A DNA stretch of 64,000 nt from Gorillibacterium timonense (GCF_001457415.1 NZ_LN881723.1:1066531-1130530), one strand, 5' to 3'; positions 16,104 through 24,803 are shown, numbered from the stretch's first letter. Notes: generated by a model not told the origin, from the letters alone. Program-made: numbers and translations.

Positions 16104-16904
16104 TTACTTCTCAATCCGGTTCAGTTTGGCGAGTTTTTCTTCGAGCTTCTGCTCGAGCTTGACGCGATTTTCTTCCAAAGACTCTTCCAGCTTGGTGAGC
16201 TCACGGTTCAGCTTCTCTTCGAGCTTGCCGCCCTTCTCCTCCAGCTTGCCACCCAGCTTGTTCATCAGCCGGTTCATTTCCTCGTCCAGCCTGCTGCTGT
16301 TGGACCCATACGACCCGTAGGATTGGGTAGTGGAACGGCGAACCTCGTTCAAGGTGCGGGATTCGAGCTCCATATCGCTCAGGCGCTCATCGAGCCGCTG
16401 GAAGGCGCGGGGCGAAGGATTGGCTCCGCCGCCGGAGAAGCGTTCATTCATCCGACGCTGCAGCCGGAGCGATTCCATTCTTGCTTGGTAGTAGCTGCGG
16501 CGAGCGGCGATTTCATCGAAGTCGGCGCGCAGCTGGCGGATCTGATTCTCCAGGTCGGCCAGAGAGGCTCTTCCCTCTTCATACAAGGGGCCGTACTGGG
16601 CGCAAATTTCTTCCTGCTGAAGCTTCTCCTGCAGGGCGATGCGGGCAATTTCCTCTTCGCCCGCCTTCAGGGCGATGACCGCTTGCTCTTCGCGTTTTTG
16701 CTTGAGGGAAAGGGCCGTCAGGTACTGATTGCGGACCGCGCCGACGTGATTCGCACATTCGCTGTGCAGTCGTTCCGTTTCTCGAATCTGTTCCCGCAGG
16801 GAGGCGAGATACCCGTCGATCAGGCGGACGGGATCTTCCGATTGTTCCAACCGGTCGTTCAACGTCGCCACCGTAATATCCCTCATCCGATTCCAGACGC
16901 TCAT
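16104..16904 (-). CDS. PspA/IM30-family protein, first paralogue
   Basis: 266 residues. The N-terminal amphipathic helix is MSVWNRMRDITVATLNDRLE and is followed by SEDPVRLIDGYLASLREQI, the PspA signature. The central coiled coil runs to about residue 200. The C-terminal 60 residues are a highly charged repeat-like helix, with KLEEKGGKLEEKL, LTKLEESLEENRVKLEQKL and EEKLAKLNRIEK, longer than in the second paralogue. It probably coats stressed membranes with its partner. It follows a LiaI-like small membrane gene after 24 bases and precedes the PspC gene after 39 bases. Confidence 0.88.
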   Translation of the reverse strand: MSVWNRMRDITVATLNDRLEQSEDPVRLIDGYLASLREQIRETERLHSECANHVGAVRNQYLTALSLKQKREEQAVIALKAGEEEIARIALQEKLQQEEICAQYGPLYEEGRASLADLENQIRQLRADFDEIAARRSYYQARMESLRLQRRMNERFSGGGANPSPRAFQRLDERLSDMELESRTLNEVRRSTTQSYGSYGSNSSRLDEEMNRLMNKLGGKLEEKGGKLEEKLNRELTKLEESLEENRVKLEQKLEEKLAKLNRIEK

Positions 16905-16928
16905 GGTCTCAACTCCATCTTTATCGAA

Positions 16929-17228
16929 TTAGTAGCTACTATTTTTTTTGGTCAGTACCGAGATCCCGTAAGCGATCAACAGAATCGCAACGATCCAGCC
17001 GATCAGGGGAGTCAGCTTCCCGATCAAGATGATCGCGCCGAGGAACACGAGAAATCCGCCGATCAGCTTCTTGCCATTGCGAATGCCGAGATATCCGAAG
17101 CCGATCAGGGCGATCGGAACGAGCAGGCCCATAAACCATCCGAGTACCGGCCCGAGCTTGCCGAAGAGAATCAAGGCGCCGCAGGCGATCAGGATAAGCG
17201 CGAATGTGTTCTTGCTTTGGAGTTTCAT
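16929..17228 (-). CDS. LiaI-like small membrane protein
   Basis: 99 residues with three or four hydrophobic helices: NTFALILIACGALILFGKL, LGWFMGLLVPIALIGFGYLG, LIGGFLVFLGAIILIGKL and IGWIVAILLIAYGISVL. It matches the LiaI/DUF5668 class, which in Bacillus anchors the PspA homologue LiaH at the membrane. AAAGGCGGTGAAACGA precedes the ATG. As the first gene of the operon it sits where liaI sits in Bacillus subtilis. The assignment rests on size, topology and position, not on a diagnostic motif. Confidence 0.75.
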   Translation of the reverse strand: MKLQSKNTFALILIACGALILFGKLGPVLGWFMGLLVPIALIGFGYLGIRNGKKLIGGFLVFLGAIILIGKLTPLIGWIVAILLIAYGISVLTKKNSSY

Positions 17229-17521
17229 TTCGTTTCACCGCCTTTCGTTGGTATGACGTTTTGTTTATGTCTTTATTCTAGGTTATAACGGGTTTAGCCA
17301 AAACGGACCCGCGGCGGTATTTGGACTGGACCTTGGTCGGGGCATAGCCTAAGACCTCGTCCGGGGCAGGTTGATCGACCGAAAGAAGACCGAAAGAAGA
17401 ATAGACGAAGAGCGGATGCAACACAACACACGGACGATTACCGCTGGCGGAGCATCCTGCGAATTGCGGGGTCCGATATGAAGCATTTTCCTGGACTCGA
17501 AACGAAATTCAATAAATAAGA
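17229..17521 (-). other. Gene-free region upstream of the Lia/Psp operon
   Basis: It should hold the LiaR-dependent promoter. On the minus strand TAGAAT occurs about 50 bases before the LiaI-like start, preceded by TTGGCT at a short 15-base spacing. An inverted GGTCCAGTCC/GGACTGGACC-like stretch lies near 17325-17340. I cannot define the LiaR box with confidence. No coding signal. Confidence 0.35.
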
Positions 17522-17559
17522 GCTGTCCCCATGCAGGTGAAAACCTGCATGGGGACAGC
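17522..17559 (-). terminator. Strong terminator of the padR-DUF2812 operon
   Basis: A perfect 17-bp stem (17522-17538 and 17543-17559) with a GAAA loop on the plus strand. On the minus strand it is followed by TCTTATTTATTG. It lies 55 bases after the last DUF2812 stop. Confidence 0.8.
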
Positions 17560-17614
17560 CCCATCGAGGGACGGCCGTTCGCCGTCCTCGTTTCCTTGTT
17601 CCGAATGAAGATGA

Positions 17615-18151
17615 TTAGTCCTTGACCGGCTTCAATCTGTAACCAGCATATAACAGGAGGATACCCAGCGTGGAGTTCAGGCCGATCAGAAAGCCGCGTA
17701 TGGAGTCGTAGCGCTCCGACCCCACGGTCATGCTGAGGGCGAAATTCAGAGCTAGACAAGCGATATTGAACCAGCCGATTGTGAGGAACAGCACCCGGAT
17801 TCGCTTCAGGAAGGCGGTTCGTGAGGGCAAATCGGTGTACAGCTCACCGATCTGTCCTTCCACAAAAGGTCTGCGGAAGATATGCCACCATAATTGGCTG
17901 TCCGTGTATTCCCAGCCGCCGTCCTCATAGAGGGTAATATACTCCCGGAACGCCTTCTTCCTCCCGATCATGAAGGATTGCAGATCATACCGGTATTCAT
18001 AGCGTTTGCTCGGATCTCGGCGGAACCGGCAGCGGAAGATGCCCTTTTTGTCAAAATGAAGCCCTTCAGCCGATTGCTCGGTCAGCCATTTCTCTGCCTC
18101 TTGAAATCCCAGCGTCCATTTCATTGCTTTAAATTCCGTTTGCGAGCTCAT
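17615..18151 (-). CDS. DUF2812 membrane protein
   Basis: 178 residues. The N-terminal half is soluble and carries the DUF2812 pattern: KWTLGFQEAEKWLTEQSAEG, then YEYRYDLQSF, then GWEYTDSQLWWHIFRRP. Two hydrophobic helices follow near residues 118-138 and 148-172. The function of the domain is unknown; it is regularly encoded beside PadR repressors, as here, which suggests an induced membrane response. It overlaps the preceding DUF2812 gene by four bases and is last in the operon. It differs from its neighbour enough to be an old paralogue. Confidence 0.8.
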   Translation of the reverse strand: MSSQTEFKAMKWTLGFQEAEKWLTEQSAEGLHFDKKGIFRCRFRRDPSKRYEYRYDLQSFMIGRKKAFREYITLYEDGGWEYTDSQLWWHIFRRPFVEGQIGELYTDLPSRTAFLKRIRVLFLTIGWFNIACLALNFALSMTVGSERYDSIRGFLIGLNSTLGILLLYAGYRLKPVKD

Positions 18152-18696
18152 TGAACCTGCCCTCCTTGAAGCTTCGCTTTGCGTGCGGCAAACGAGAGGG
18201 CGATCCCGGCTCCCAGGCTTAAGGCGACTGCGGTCCCGGTTATCAAGGAGCGGGTGAGCGAAGCATCGCTCCGCAATAGAAGATTCAGAGTTACGCCGAA
18301 GCTGACCAGATTGGTAAACGCGAGTGTCTGGAACGAGCTGTGCATCCGGGCGAAATAGCCGGAGCGGGACTCCTTGTCGGTATACAGCTCAGGATGTTTC
18401 CCGGCTTCATACGGGCGACGGAAGACATACCAGCAGAAGCGGCTGTCCACATATTCCCATCCTTTAGCTTCGAGAGAAGCGCGATAGTCCGCGAAGGCTT
18501 CTTTGGAAGAGAACGACCGGCTCTGGTAATCATGCCGGTACTCATACCGTTCGGCCATGCTTTTGACGCAGCGCTTACTGAACCAGCCGTTTTTCACCAT
18601 ATGGAACCCTTTTTGCGAAAGCTCAGAGAGATTGTCGTCCATCTGTTGGACATTCCAGACAAGCTTCATCGGTTTGAATACGGTTTGCTTTTTCAT
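18148..18696 (-). CDS. DUF2812 membrane protein, paralogue
   Basis: 182 residues with the same layout as the next gene: KPMKLVWNVQQMDDNLSELS, YEYRHDYQSRSF, then KGWEYVDSRFCWYVFRRPYE and two hydrophobic helices at about 125-145 and 150-172. Pairwise similarity of the two proteins is visible throughout, so they arose by duplication. Function unknown. The gene overlaps padR by four bases and the downstream paralogue by four bases, so all three are translated as a coupled unit. Confidence 0.8.
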   Translation of the reverse strand: MKKQTVFKPMKLVWNVQQMDDNLSELSQKGFHMVKNGWFSKRCVKSMAERYEYRHDYQSRSFSSKEAFADYRASLEAKGWEYVDSRFCWYVFRRPYEAGKHPELYTDKESRSGYFARMHSSFQTLAFTNLVSFGVTLNLLLRSDASLTRSLITGTAVALSLGAGIALSFAARKAKLQGGQVQ

Positions 18697-19040
18697 TGGG
18701 CATGGCCTCCTTGAAGGTAGTGGTGTCCATGTTGGACCAGTTCTTCCATCCGTTTCATCTCCGCCTCGGCCACTTGGCTTCCAAGCGGGGTCGTGGCATA
18801 CAGCTTGCGGCGGGAATCCGCCGGATCCGTTTCGTTCGTATTCTCAATCAGCTTCTTGGCCGTGAGCGTATTCAGGGCGGTATAAAGCGTGCCTGGGCCG
18901 ATCTTCAGCCGCCCATCCGTTAACCTCTCGACTTCCTGCATCATCCCGTACCCGTGCGCCGGGCCTGGCTGGAGTACGAGAAGGATGTAGTAGAACGCTT
19001 CGGTCAAGGGAAGCATCTCTTCGACCGTATTCTTTTTCAT
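18693..19040 (-). CDS. PadR-family transcriptional regulator
   Basis: 115 residues forming a winged helix: LTEAFYYILLVLQPGPAHGY, GMMQEVERLTDGRLKIGPGT, then LYTALNTLTAKKLIE and a wing DSRRKLYATTPLG. This is the short PadR class, which represses a small adjacent operon and dissociates on ligand binding. A promoter with a CGATATATCG palindrome in its spacer lies about 100 bases upstream and is the probable autoregulatory site. It leads the operon with two DUF2812 genes. Confidence 0.9.
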   Translation of the reverse strand: MKKNTVEEMLPLTEAFYYILLVLQPGPAHGYGMMQEVERLTDGRLKIGPGTLYTALNTLTAKKLIENTNETDPADSRRKLYATTPLGSQVAEAEMKRMEELVQHGHHYLQGGHAQ

Positions 19041-19085
19041 CGGGGTTCATCCTTTCTCAAGAGCGGCTTTTATAGCGGGTGTCGT

Positions 19086-19160
19086 TGTATCGTCGTTAAT
19101 TGTATCGAGAGTCGATGTATTTGATGTCTCTATATTATCACCCGATATATCGACTGTCAA
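19086..19160 (-). promoter_or_regulatory. Promoter and candidate PadR operators
   Basis: On the minus strand TTGACA (19160-19155) and TAATAT (19137-19132) have a 17-base spacer that contains the palindrome CGATATATCG. Downstream, TGTATCG (plus strand) occurs at 19086 and 19101 and, inverted, as CGATGTA at 19113. The arrangement fits repression by the PadR protein. Confidence 0.65.
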
Positions 19161-19172
19161 TATATATAAGCC

Positions 19173-19210
19173 AAAAAAAGCATTCCGCCGTCAAAGCGGC
19201 GAAATGCTTG
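19173..19210 (-). terminator. Rho-independent terminator of the UvrC-like gene
   Basis: Minus strand: AAGCATTTCGCCGC paired with GCGGAATGCTT, then seven T. Confidence 0.85.
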
Positions 19211-19216
19211 ATTCAT

Positions 19217-20359
19217 CTAGAGCTCTCCATTATCGGCAGCCTCTCCGGTTGCAGCGGCTGCAGCTGCTGCGGCGCGGAATTCGTAGTTTTGCCGGCACAG
19301 CTCCAGAAGCCGCAGCTTGTCCCCTCTCCTCGGAACCGTGAGCGTCACCGGCTCGGCTCCCCTCGTCCGCAGAGCTTGCTTCAGCTTAGGGAGATCTCTA
19401 GCCTCGCTCAGGATCAGCTCCTGGGGCCCCTGTTCGCGATACCGATCGGTCAAAAAACGCTCGGCAGCGCTCTGCTCCCCGCCGATCTGCAGAGGTTCAA
19501 AGAACATGCCGCGAATCATGCCTTCCTTCAGGCTTATGATCATGACATGCTTCTCCCCGAAGTACAGTACATCCTGATCGATGGAGCTATCCCGGTCGAC
19601 GACCTGCTTGACCAGCAGCTTTTCCAGGGAAGCGATCTGCCGGCGGAGTCCTTCCGCCCGTTCGAATTCGAGCCGTTCGGCATGCTCCAGCATCATCCGC
19701 TTCAATTCGGCGATCAGCTCGTTTTCCTTGTTGGCGAGAAGCTGCTCCGCTTGAGCGATCCGCTCCATGTACTCCTCGCGGGTCACCATCCCTTCGCAGA
19801 TGCCGCAGCATTTCCCCAAGTGATAATACAAGCAAACCCGCTTCGGCATCCTCTGGCAGCTGCGCAGCCCGTAATGTTCGTTTACGAATTCCAGGAGAGC
19901 ATTGCGAAATTTGCCGTTCGGATAAGGACCGAACATTCGCGAGCCGTTTAAACCGGAACCGGGACCGGAGCCGGCAGCGGCCAACTTCCCCGGAAGATCC
20001 CTCCGAACCCGGAAATGAAGGTCGAGCCGAGGAATCCGTTCCTTGGTCACCTTCAGGTAGGCGTACCCGCTGTTGTCCTTTTTGAGCGCGCGGTTGTACT
20101 TAGGTCTGTGCAGCTTGATGAGATTATTTTCGAGAAACAGGCTCTCGGCTTCGTTGTGCACGAGAACCACTTCAATAGAAGCGACCTCCGCCACCAGATC
20201 GCGGGTTCGCTCCAGCTTGGGCGTGCCGCGGAAATACGAGCTGAGTCGGTTGCGCAGATGCTTCGCTTTGCCCACATAGATGATCGTACCGGATGCATCC
20301 TTCATGAGGTAACAGCCCGGAGCTGTCGGATAATCGCGGGGTTGATAATGAAAAGCCAT
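19217..20359 (-). CDS. UvrC-like GIY-YIG protein lacking the C-terminal nuclease domain
   Basis: 380 residues against about 600 for UvrC. The GIY-YIG domain is at 12-95 (PGCYLMKDASGTIIYVGKAK and YFRGTP). A four-Cys cluster follows near 165-185 (CQRMPKRVC, YYHLGKCCGIC). The UVR domain is at about 200-235 (ELKRMMLEHAERLEFERAEG), then the first part of the UvrC homology region to about 350. The RNase H-like 5' endonuclease and the helix-hairpin-helix tail are absent; instead it ends in an Ala run. It could make only the 3' incision, like Cho of E. coli. The frame shows no recent break and has its own terminator, so it looks like a stable paralogue. Confidence 0.82.
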   Translation of the reverse strand: MAFHYQPRDYPTAPGCYLMKDASGTIIYVGKAKHLRNRLSSYFRGTPKLERTRDLVAEVASIEVVLVHNEAESLFLENNLIKLHRPKYNRALKKDNSGYAYLKVTKERIPRLDLHFRVRRDLPGKLAAAGSGPGSGLNGSRMFGPYPNGKFRNALLEFVNEHYGLRSCQRMPKRVCLYYHLGKCCGICEGMVTREEYMERIAQAEQLLANKENELIAELKRMMLEHAERLEFERAEGLRRQIASLEKLLVKQVVDRDSSIDQDVLYFGEKHVMIISLKEGMIRGMFFEPLQIGGEQSAAERFLTDRYREQGPQELILSEARDLPKLKQALRTRGAEPVTLTVPRRGDKLRLLELCRQNYEFRAAAAAAAATGEAADNGEL

Positions 20360-20580
20360 GAGGAATGCACACCCTTCGTGCTGTCGTGTCTCATTTCAGA
20401 GTAAGAGTTTATGCTGGTCGCGACTCCACTCGCGTAGGATTTCTTTTCCGGAACATCCGTTCGTCCAGATTATCTTACCTTACGGGAATGGGCTTGGACA
20501 AGGCGAAACGAAACCCAACTGGAACTTTTTCCAATCTGAGCAGTATATATACCATCTCAATCATTCGGGAGGAACGTTCC

Positions 20581-21078
20581 ATGAAAAGCATCAAACCCGG
20601 CCGAGGCCCGTCCGCTATGGGAGCTCTCGGCAGCATCATCGCCGTCATATTCGGGATTTTCTGGACGATCATTGCGTTCAGCATAACCCGAGGAGTTCCG
20701 GGAATAATCGGCTTGATCTTTCCCTTGTTCGGAATTCTGTTCATCGTGACCGGCATCGTGCAAACGGTGTTTCACTTCAAAAATGCGACCGGCCGCAACC
20801 GGATGTCCTACTTCGACATCGTGGACAGCAGCCGCGAACCCGATCCTCTGGACGACTTTGTTAACAGGCCATTCGGCAGCTCTACGCAATCCAATCGGTT
20901 TGGCGACGATTCCACGCGCTTCGAGTCGAGGAACGCAGGCACGCCAGAAGCTTCTCGGGAGTCCGGAACAACCGCCTCGACGGGTAAGCGAAAATATCAG
21001 GGCGAATATTGCCCATTCTGCGGCGGTAAGCTGGAGGAGGAGTTTCTCTTCTGCCCCCACTGCGGCAAGGAGATTTAG
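20581..21078 (+). CDS. Two-helix membrane protein with C-terminal zinc ribbon
   Basis: 165 residues. Two hydrophobic helices at about 13-35 and 40-62 are followed by a polar, low-complexity linker (FGSSTQSNRFGDDSTRF and onward) and a C-terminal zinc ribbon CPFCGG and FCPHCGKEI, with four Cys for one zinc. No enzymatic motif. The start at 20581 has GGGAGG ten bases upstream; a longer reading that begins in the upstream region lacks such a site. It stands alone between convergent terminator 21159-21205 and the divergent UvrC-like gene. Function unknown. Confidence 0.75.
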   Translation: MKSIKPGRGPSAMGALGSIIAVIFGIFWTIIAFSITRGVPGIIGLIFPLFGILFIVTGIVQTVFHFKNATGRNRMSYFDIVDSSREPDPLDDFVNRPFGSSTQSNRFGDDSTRFESRNAGTPEASRESGTTASTGKRKYQGEYCPFCGGKLEEEFLFCPHCGKEI

Positions 21079-21158
21079 AACGGCGGAGCGACTCAGCCGA
21101 ATCCACCGATAACCGCCTATGCGAGAATACGATCCTATTCCTCAAAGGCTCTATCACA

Positions 21159-21205
21159 GAAGCAGCCTCTCCTTCACTCATTCCGATGAAGGGGAGGCTG
21201 CTTTG
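21159..21205. terminator. Bidirectional terminator
   Basis: Stem AGCAGCCTCTCCTTCA with TGAAGGGGAGGCTGCT, followed by TTTG on the plus strand. It sits between the zinc-ribbon gene and the aldo/keto reductase gene. Confidence 0.8.
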
Positions 21206-21236
21206 TGTATCAATAGGCCGAAATCGTCTCGTTCGC

Positions 21237-22061
21237 TTAGAAATTGAAGTTGTCCGGATCCGCACCAAAGCGTTTGTTTTCGTTCAGAGCATCAATTTTG
21301 GCCATGTCCTCCGCCGTAAGCTCGAAGTCGAACAAATCCGCATTTTCCTTGATCCGCGAAGGGGTGACGGATTTGGGAATCACGATGATGTTGTGCTGCA
21401 GATGCCAACGAAGGATGACCTGCGCCGCGGACTTCCCATAACGGCCCGCCAGCTCGGTGAGTACCGGATGGCCCAGATTGCCCTGCATCAGAGGGCTCCA
21501 GGCTTCGACGTAGATGTTCTTGCTGTCGCAGTAGCTTCGCAGCTCCGCCTGGTTCAAGAGGGGATGCAGCTCCACTTGATCGACAGCCGGTACCACCTTA
21601 GCGTCTGCCAGAAGATCTTCCAGATGATGCGGGTGGAAGTTGCTCACGCCAATCGCTTTCGCCCGACCTTCCGCGTACAGCTTTTCGAGTGCGCGCCATG
21701 TTTCTTTGTATTTGCCTTTGACCGGCCAGTGGATGAGGTATAGATCGACATAATCCAAACCCAGCTTGCTTAAGCTCGCGTCAAACGCGGCCAGAGTGGT
21801 GTCATACCCCTGCTCGCTGTTCCACACCTTGGTGGTGATAAAGAGCTCTTCGCGGGGAACGCCACATTCGCGGATGGCTTGTCCGACTCCTTCTTCATTG
21901 CCGTAGACGGCAGCGGTGTCGATGCTGCGGTATCCTGCGGCAATCGCGGCCTTGACCGCTTCGACAACCTCGGAGCCTTCCTTTGCTTTCCAGACGCCCA
22001 GTCCAAACTGCGGCATTTGAACGCCGTTGTTCAGCGTAACGGTAGATGCAACGTTCTTCAT
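21237..22061 (-). CDS. Aldo/keto reductase
   Basis: 274 residues of the AKR superfamily, close to the AKR5 group that includes YvgN and 2,5-diketogluconate reductases. Catalytic tetrad: Asp in [14 protein letters not shown] near residue 45, Tyr four residues on, Lys in LFITTKVWN, and His in [15 protein letters not shown]-binding residues are in [13 protein letters not shown]. It would reduce aldehydes such as methylglyoxal in the cytoplasm; the physiological substrate is not determinable. AAAGGAGAG precedes the ATG. Single-gene unit. Confidence 0.92.
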   Translation of the reverse strand: MKNVASTVTLNNGVQMPQFGLGVWKAKEGSEVVEAVKAAIAAGYRSIDTAAVYGNEEGVGQAIRECGVPREELFITTKVWNSEQGYDTTLAAFDASLSKLGLDYVDLYLIHWPVKGKYKETWRALEKLYAEGRAKAIGVSNFHPHHLEDLLADAKVVPAVDQVELHPLLNQAELRSYCDSKNIYVEAWSPLMQGNLGHPVLTELAGRYGKSAAQVILRWHLQHNIIVIPKSVTPSRIKENADLFDFELTAEDMAKIDALNENKRFGADPDNFNF

Positions 22062-22122
22062 CGTGTCTCTCTCCTTTTATGTAAGTCTCCTACTTTAAGA
22101 TAGCATATTTCACCCGCAAATC

Positions 22123-22147
22123 AAAAAAGCCGACAGCTTAGCCATCG
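22123..22147 (-). terminator. Terminator of the CDF transporter gene
   Basis: Minus strand: GCCGA, loop region, TCGGC and then TTTTTT, 46 bases after the stop. Confidence 0.65.
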
Positions 22148-22192
22148 GCATACCTTCAAAGGCCGCAATCCTCCGCTCGTTCCACTCCTCCG

Positions 22193-23197
22193 TCACCCTG
22201 ATAAACGTTCGCGAAGCGATCCCGATTCGGGACAGCACCGGTCGAGCGCTTCATGGGTATGGAACTCGGGGCCGGTTTCCTCCACCGGATCCACATGAAC
22301 ATACACGCTTCCCACATGCTCGATCTCATGCAGCAGCTCATGATTGACTTCCTGGGCGATCCGATGCGCGTCGCGCACCGTCAATTCCGTATCGACGGAA
22401 ATGCTGAGCTCCATCTTGATCTCATGCCCGCTCCAGCGGGCTTTGACCTCGCTGACCGCGCGCACACCGGGAATTCGCCCGGCCGTCTGCGTGATCCGCT
22501 CGACGGTCTCCGGCTCGATGCCGTCGAGCATCCGCGTAAACACAAGCTTAGCGGTATCCTTGGCGATGAACAGAATCATCACCGTGATGCCGAGACCGAC
22601 GATGGGGTCTAGAATCGGATAACCCAGCCAGGAGCCCGCCACTCCCGCGATGACGGCAAGCGAGGTAATGCCGTCCATGCGAGCATGCTGACCGTCCGCC
22701 ACGAGCGCGGCGCTGCCCAGCTTCCGCCCCATGCGGATGCGATAGCCCGCGACGATCTCATTGCCGATAAAGCCGATGAGTGCGGCGGCGGCGGTCACGC
22801 CCAGATGAGTTTGCTCAGCCGGATGCGCCAGCCGCTGGATGGATTGATACCCGGCTACTCCCGCGCTGGCGAGAATGACCGCAACGATGAAGAGGCCGGC
22901 CAGATCCTCCGTGCGGCCGAGCCCGTACGTGAACCGCTTCGAAGGCGGGCGCTTGCAGAGGACAAACGCGATCCAGAGCGGAATTGAGGTGAGCGCATCG
23001 CCGAAGTTGTGGATCGTGTCCGCGAGAAGCGCGACGCTGCCCGAATACACGCAGATGACCGCTTGCACAGCGGCGGTAACCAGCATGCCGGCCAGTGAGA
23101 TCAGCAGCACGCGGGTGGCCTGACGGCTGTAGGCTTCCGTAACCGCCGCTTGCTCCATTCCCTTCGTCTTGTCCCGGATGTTCTCTTCGTCAGCCAT
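22193..23197 (-). CDS. Cation diffusion facilitator (CDF) metal efflux transporter
   Basis: 334 residues. About six membrane helices lie between residues 28 and 225. The metal site of helix 2 reads LLADTIHNFGDA and that of helix 5 reads ADGQHARMDGITSL, giving His/Asp and His/Asp residues of a Zn-type CDF. The C-terminal cytoplasmic metallochaperone-like domain runs from IPGVRAVSEVKARWSGHEIK to about 315 and ends in a Cys/His-containing tail (THEALDRCCPES). It exports Zn2+ or a similar ion by proton antiport. Single-gene unit with terminator 22123-22147. Confidence 0.92.
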   Translation of the reverse strand: MADEENIRDKTKGMEQAAVTEAYSRQATRVLLISLAGMLVTAAVQAVICVYSGSVALLADTIHNFGDALTSIPLWIAFVLCKRPPSKRFTYGLGRTEDLAGLFIVAVILASAGVAGYQSIQRLAHPAEQTHLGVTAAAALIGFIGNEIVAGYRIRMGRKLGSAALVADGQHARMDGITSLAVIAGVAGSWLGYPILDPIVGLGITVMILFIAKDTAKLVFTRMLDGIEPETVERITQTAGRIPGVRAVSEVKARWSGHEIKMELSISVDTELTVRDAHRIAQEVNHELLHEIEHVGSVYVHVDPVEETGPEFHTHEALDRCCPESGSLRERLSG

Positions 23198-23320
23198 TCT
23201 CCTACCATCCTTTCCTTATACCGATACTTAACACTTACCGGAAGCGGATATGCAGGTCGAATAAGGCGATCGTGTGAAACCGCTATCAGCCGATGAACGC
23301 TGTCTATCTGGCCAAACCCG

Positions 23321-23416
23321 CTGGTACGCTTCACCCCTGATCGGGTGGAGATGCTTTCGTGTCAATTGGTATTGGAAAAGGTGCAGCAACCGTGGCTATG
23401 AGTTGAAGGCGTACTG
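23321..23416 (-). repeat. Interspersed repeat element, copy C
   Basis: About 96 bp in the same orientation as copy A. Left end CTGGTACGCTTCA, core GTCAATTGGTATTGG then AAGGTGCAGCAACC, right end GTTGAAGGCGTACTGC. The ends form imperfect terminal inverted repeats. It sits between the CDF and SNF genes. Confidence 0.55.
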
Positions 23417-23447
23417 CTAACAGGTTATGCCAAAGCAGCGGAGGAGG

Positions 23448-24803
23448 TTAAAAACGAAGGAGCCCCGCCGAGTACAAGAAGATCAACACGATGACAACCG
23501 GCGCCAGATAGCGGAGAAGCCACCGCCATACCCGGCTCCAGAAGGGAGTGAGCTCCGCTTCCTGCGAGGACGTCTTCCAGACGTACCCGGCAAAAAGCGT
23601 AACCAGCAGCCCGCCGAACGGAAGCAGCAGGTTGGAAGCCGTATAATCCAGCCAGTCGAACACCGTCCGGCCCAGCCAGACGTAGCCCTTCCACGGTCCT
23701 TCCGCCGACAGTGCCGCGGGAACCCCGAGAAGCACGCACACGGCCGTTATGGCGACAGACGCTTTCGTGCGCGTCCACTTCCATTTTTCCATGGCGAAGG
23801 CTACCGGAACCTCCAGCATCGATACCGCCGAGGTGAGCGCGGCAATGGCGAGAAGCACGAAGAAGATACCACCGAGAACGGCGCCGAATGGCATGGCGTG
23901 AAAAGCGGCGGGAAGCACGATGAACACGAGTCCCGGTCCTTGCTGGGATTCCAGCCCGTAGGTGAACGAGGTTGGGAAGATGATCAGCCCGCAGATGAGC
24001 GCATACACCAGGTCTCCGCCGACCACGGCGAGGGATGCCGACTTCAAGGACTGCCGCTTGTTCACGTAGGAGCCGTAGGTGACCATCGTTCCCATCCCGA
24101 GCGACAGGGAGAAGAAGGCATGTCCGAGCGCGAGAAGCCCTGCCTCGGGAGTCAGCTTGGAGAAGTCCGGCTTGAGAAAGTAATCGATGCCCGCCTTGGC
24201 ACCGGACAAGGTAAGCGCATTGACCATCAGCACGAGGAGAGCGACGACCATGGCGGGAATGAGCACTTTGTTGAATTTTTCGATCCCGCCGGAGATCCCC
24301 TTCGCCACCACCCAGCAAGTGATGGCCATCGCGATGATCTCCCAGAAGACCGGCCAGTAACCGGAACCGGTAAACGACTGGAAGGAAGCGGCGTAATCCG
24401 ATTGCCGATTCAAGAAACCGGTGAAAGACCGCACGGAATAGTGCAAGGTCCAGCCCGTTACCACTCCGTAAAAGGACATGATGAGCAGCGAACCGAGCAC
24501 GGAGATCAGGCCGAACAGCCCCCACGCCTTCTTGCCGGAAAGCTTCTGGAAGGAAGACGCCGCGTTCCCCCGCCCTCCGCGTCCGATCGCCAGCTCCGCC
24601 AGCAGAACGGGGAGCCCGATCAGCAGCAGGCAGAGGGTGAACAGCAGGAAAAACGCGGCTCCGCCGTTTTGACTCGTCAAATAGGGGAACCGCCAAATAT
24701 TCCCGAGGCCGACTGAGCTGCCGACCGCCGAAATGATGAAGCCGCTTTTGCTGAATCCATCCGTAGGCTCTGCCTGCGGAAGGTTTTTGGTTTGCTGTGA
24801 CAA
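23448..24803 (-). CDS. Sodium-dependent transporter, SNF (NSS) family
   Basis: 451 residues and about eleven or twelve membrane segments. The family signature is SAVGSSVGLGNIWRFPYLTS in helix 1, which forms the Na+ and substrate sites; LELPIG-like LAELAIGRGGRGN follows in helix 2. It imports amino acids or related compounds with Na+. The start is a TTG at 24803 preceded by GAGGTG; it reads MSQQTKNLPQ. Single gene with no obvious terminator before the repeat element downstream. The substrate is not predictable. Confidence 0.9.
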   Translation of the reverse strand: MSQQTKNLPQAEPTDGFSKSGFIISAVGSSVGLGNIWRFPYLTSQNGGAAFFLLFTLCLLLIGLPVLLAELAIGRGGRGNAASSFQKLSGKKAWGLFGLISVLGSLLIMSFYGVVTGWTLHYSVRSFTGFLNRQSDYAASFQSFTGSGYWPVFWEIIAMAITCWVVAKGISGGIEKFNKVLIPAMVVALLVLMVNALTLSGAKAGIDYFLKPDFSKLTPEAGLLALGHAFFSLSLGMGTMVTYGSYVNKRQSLKSASLAVVGGDLVYALICGLIIFPTSFTYGLESQQGPGLVFIVLPAAFHAMPFGAVLGGIFFVLLAIAALTSAVSMLEVPVAFAMEKWKWTRTKASVAITAVCVLLGVPAALSAEGPWKGYVWLGRTVFDWLDYTASNLLLPFGGLLVTLFAGYVWKTSSQEAELTPFWSRVWRWLLRYLAPVVIVLIFLYSAGLLRF

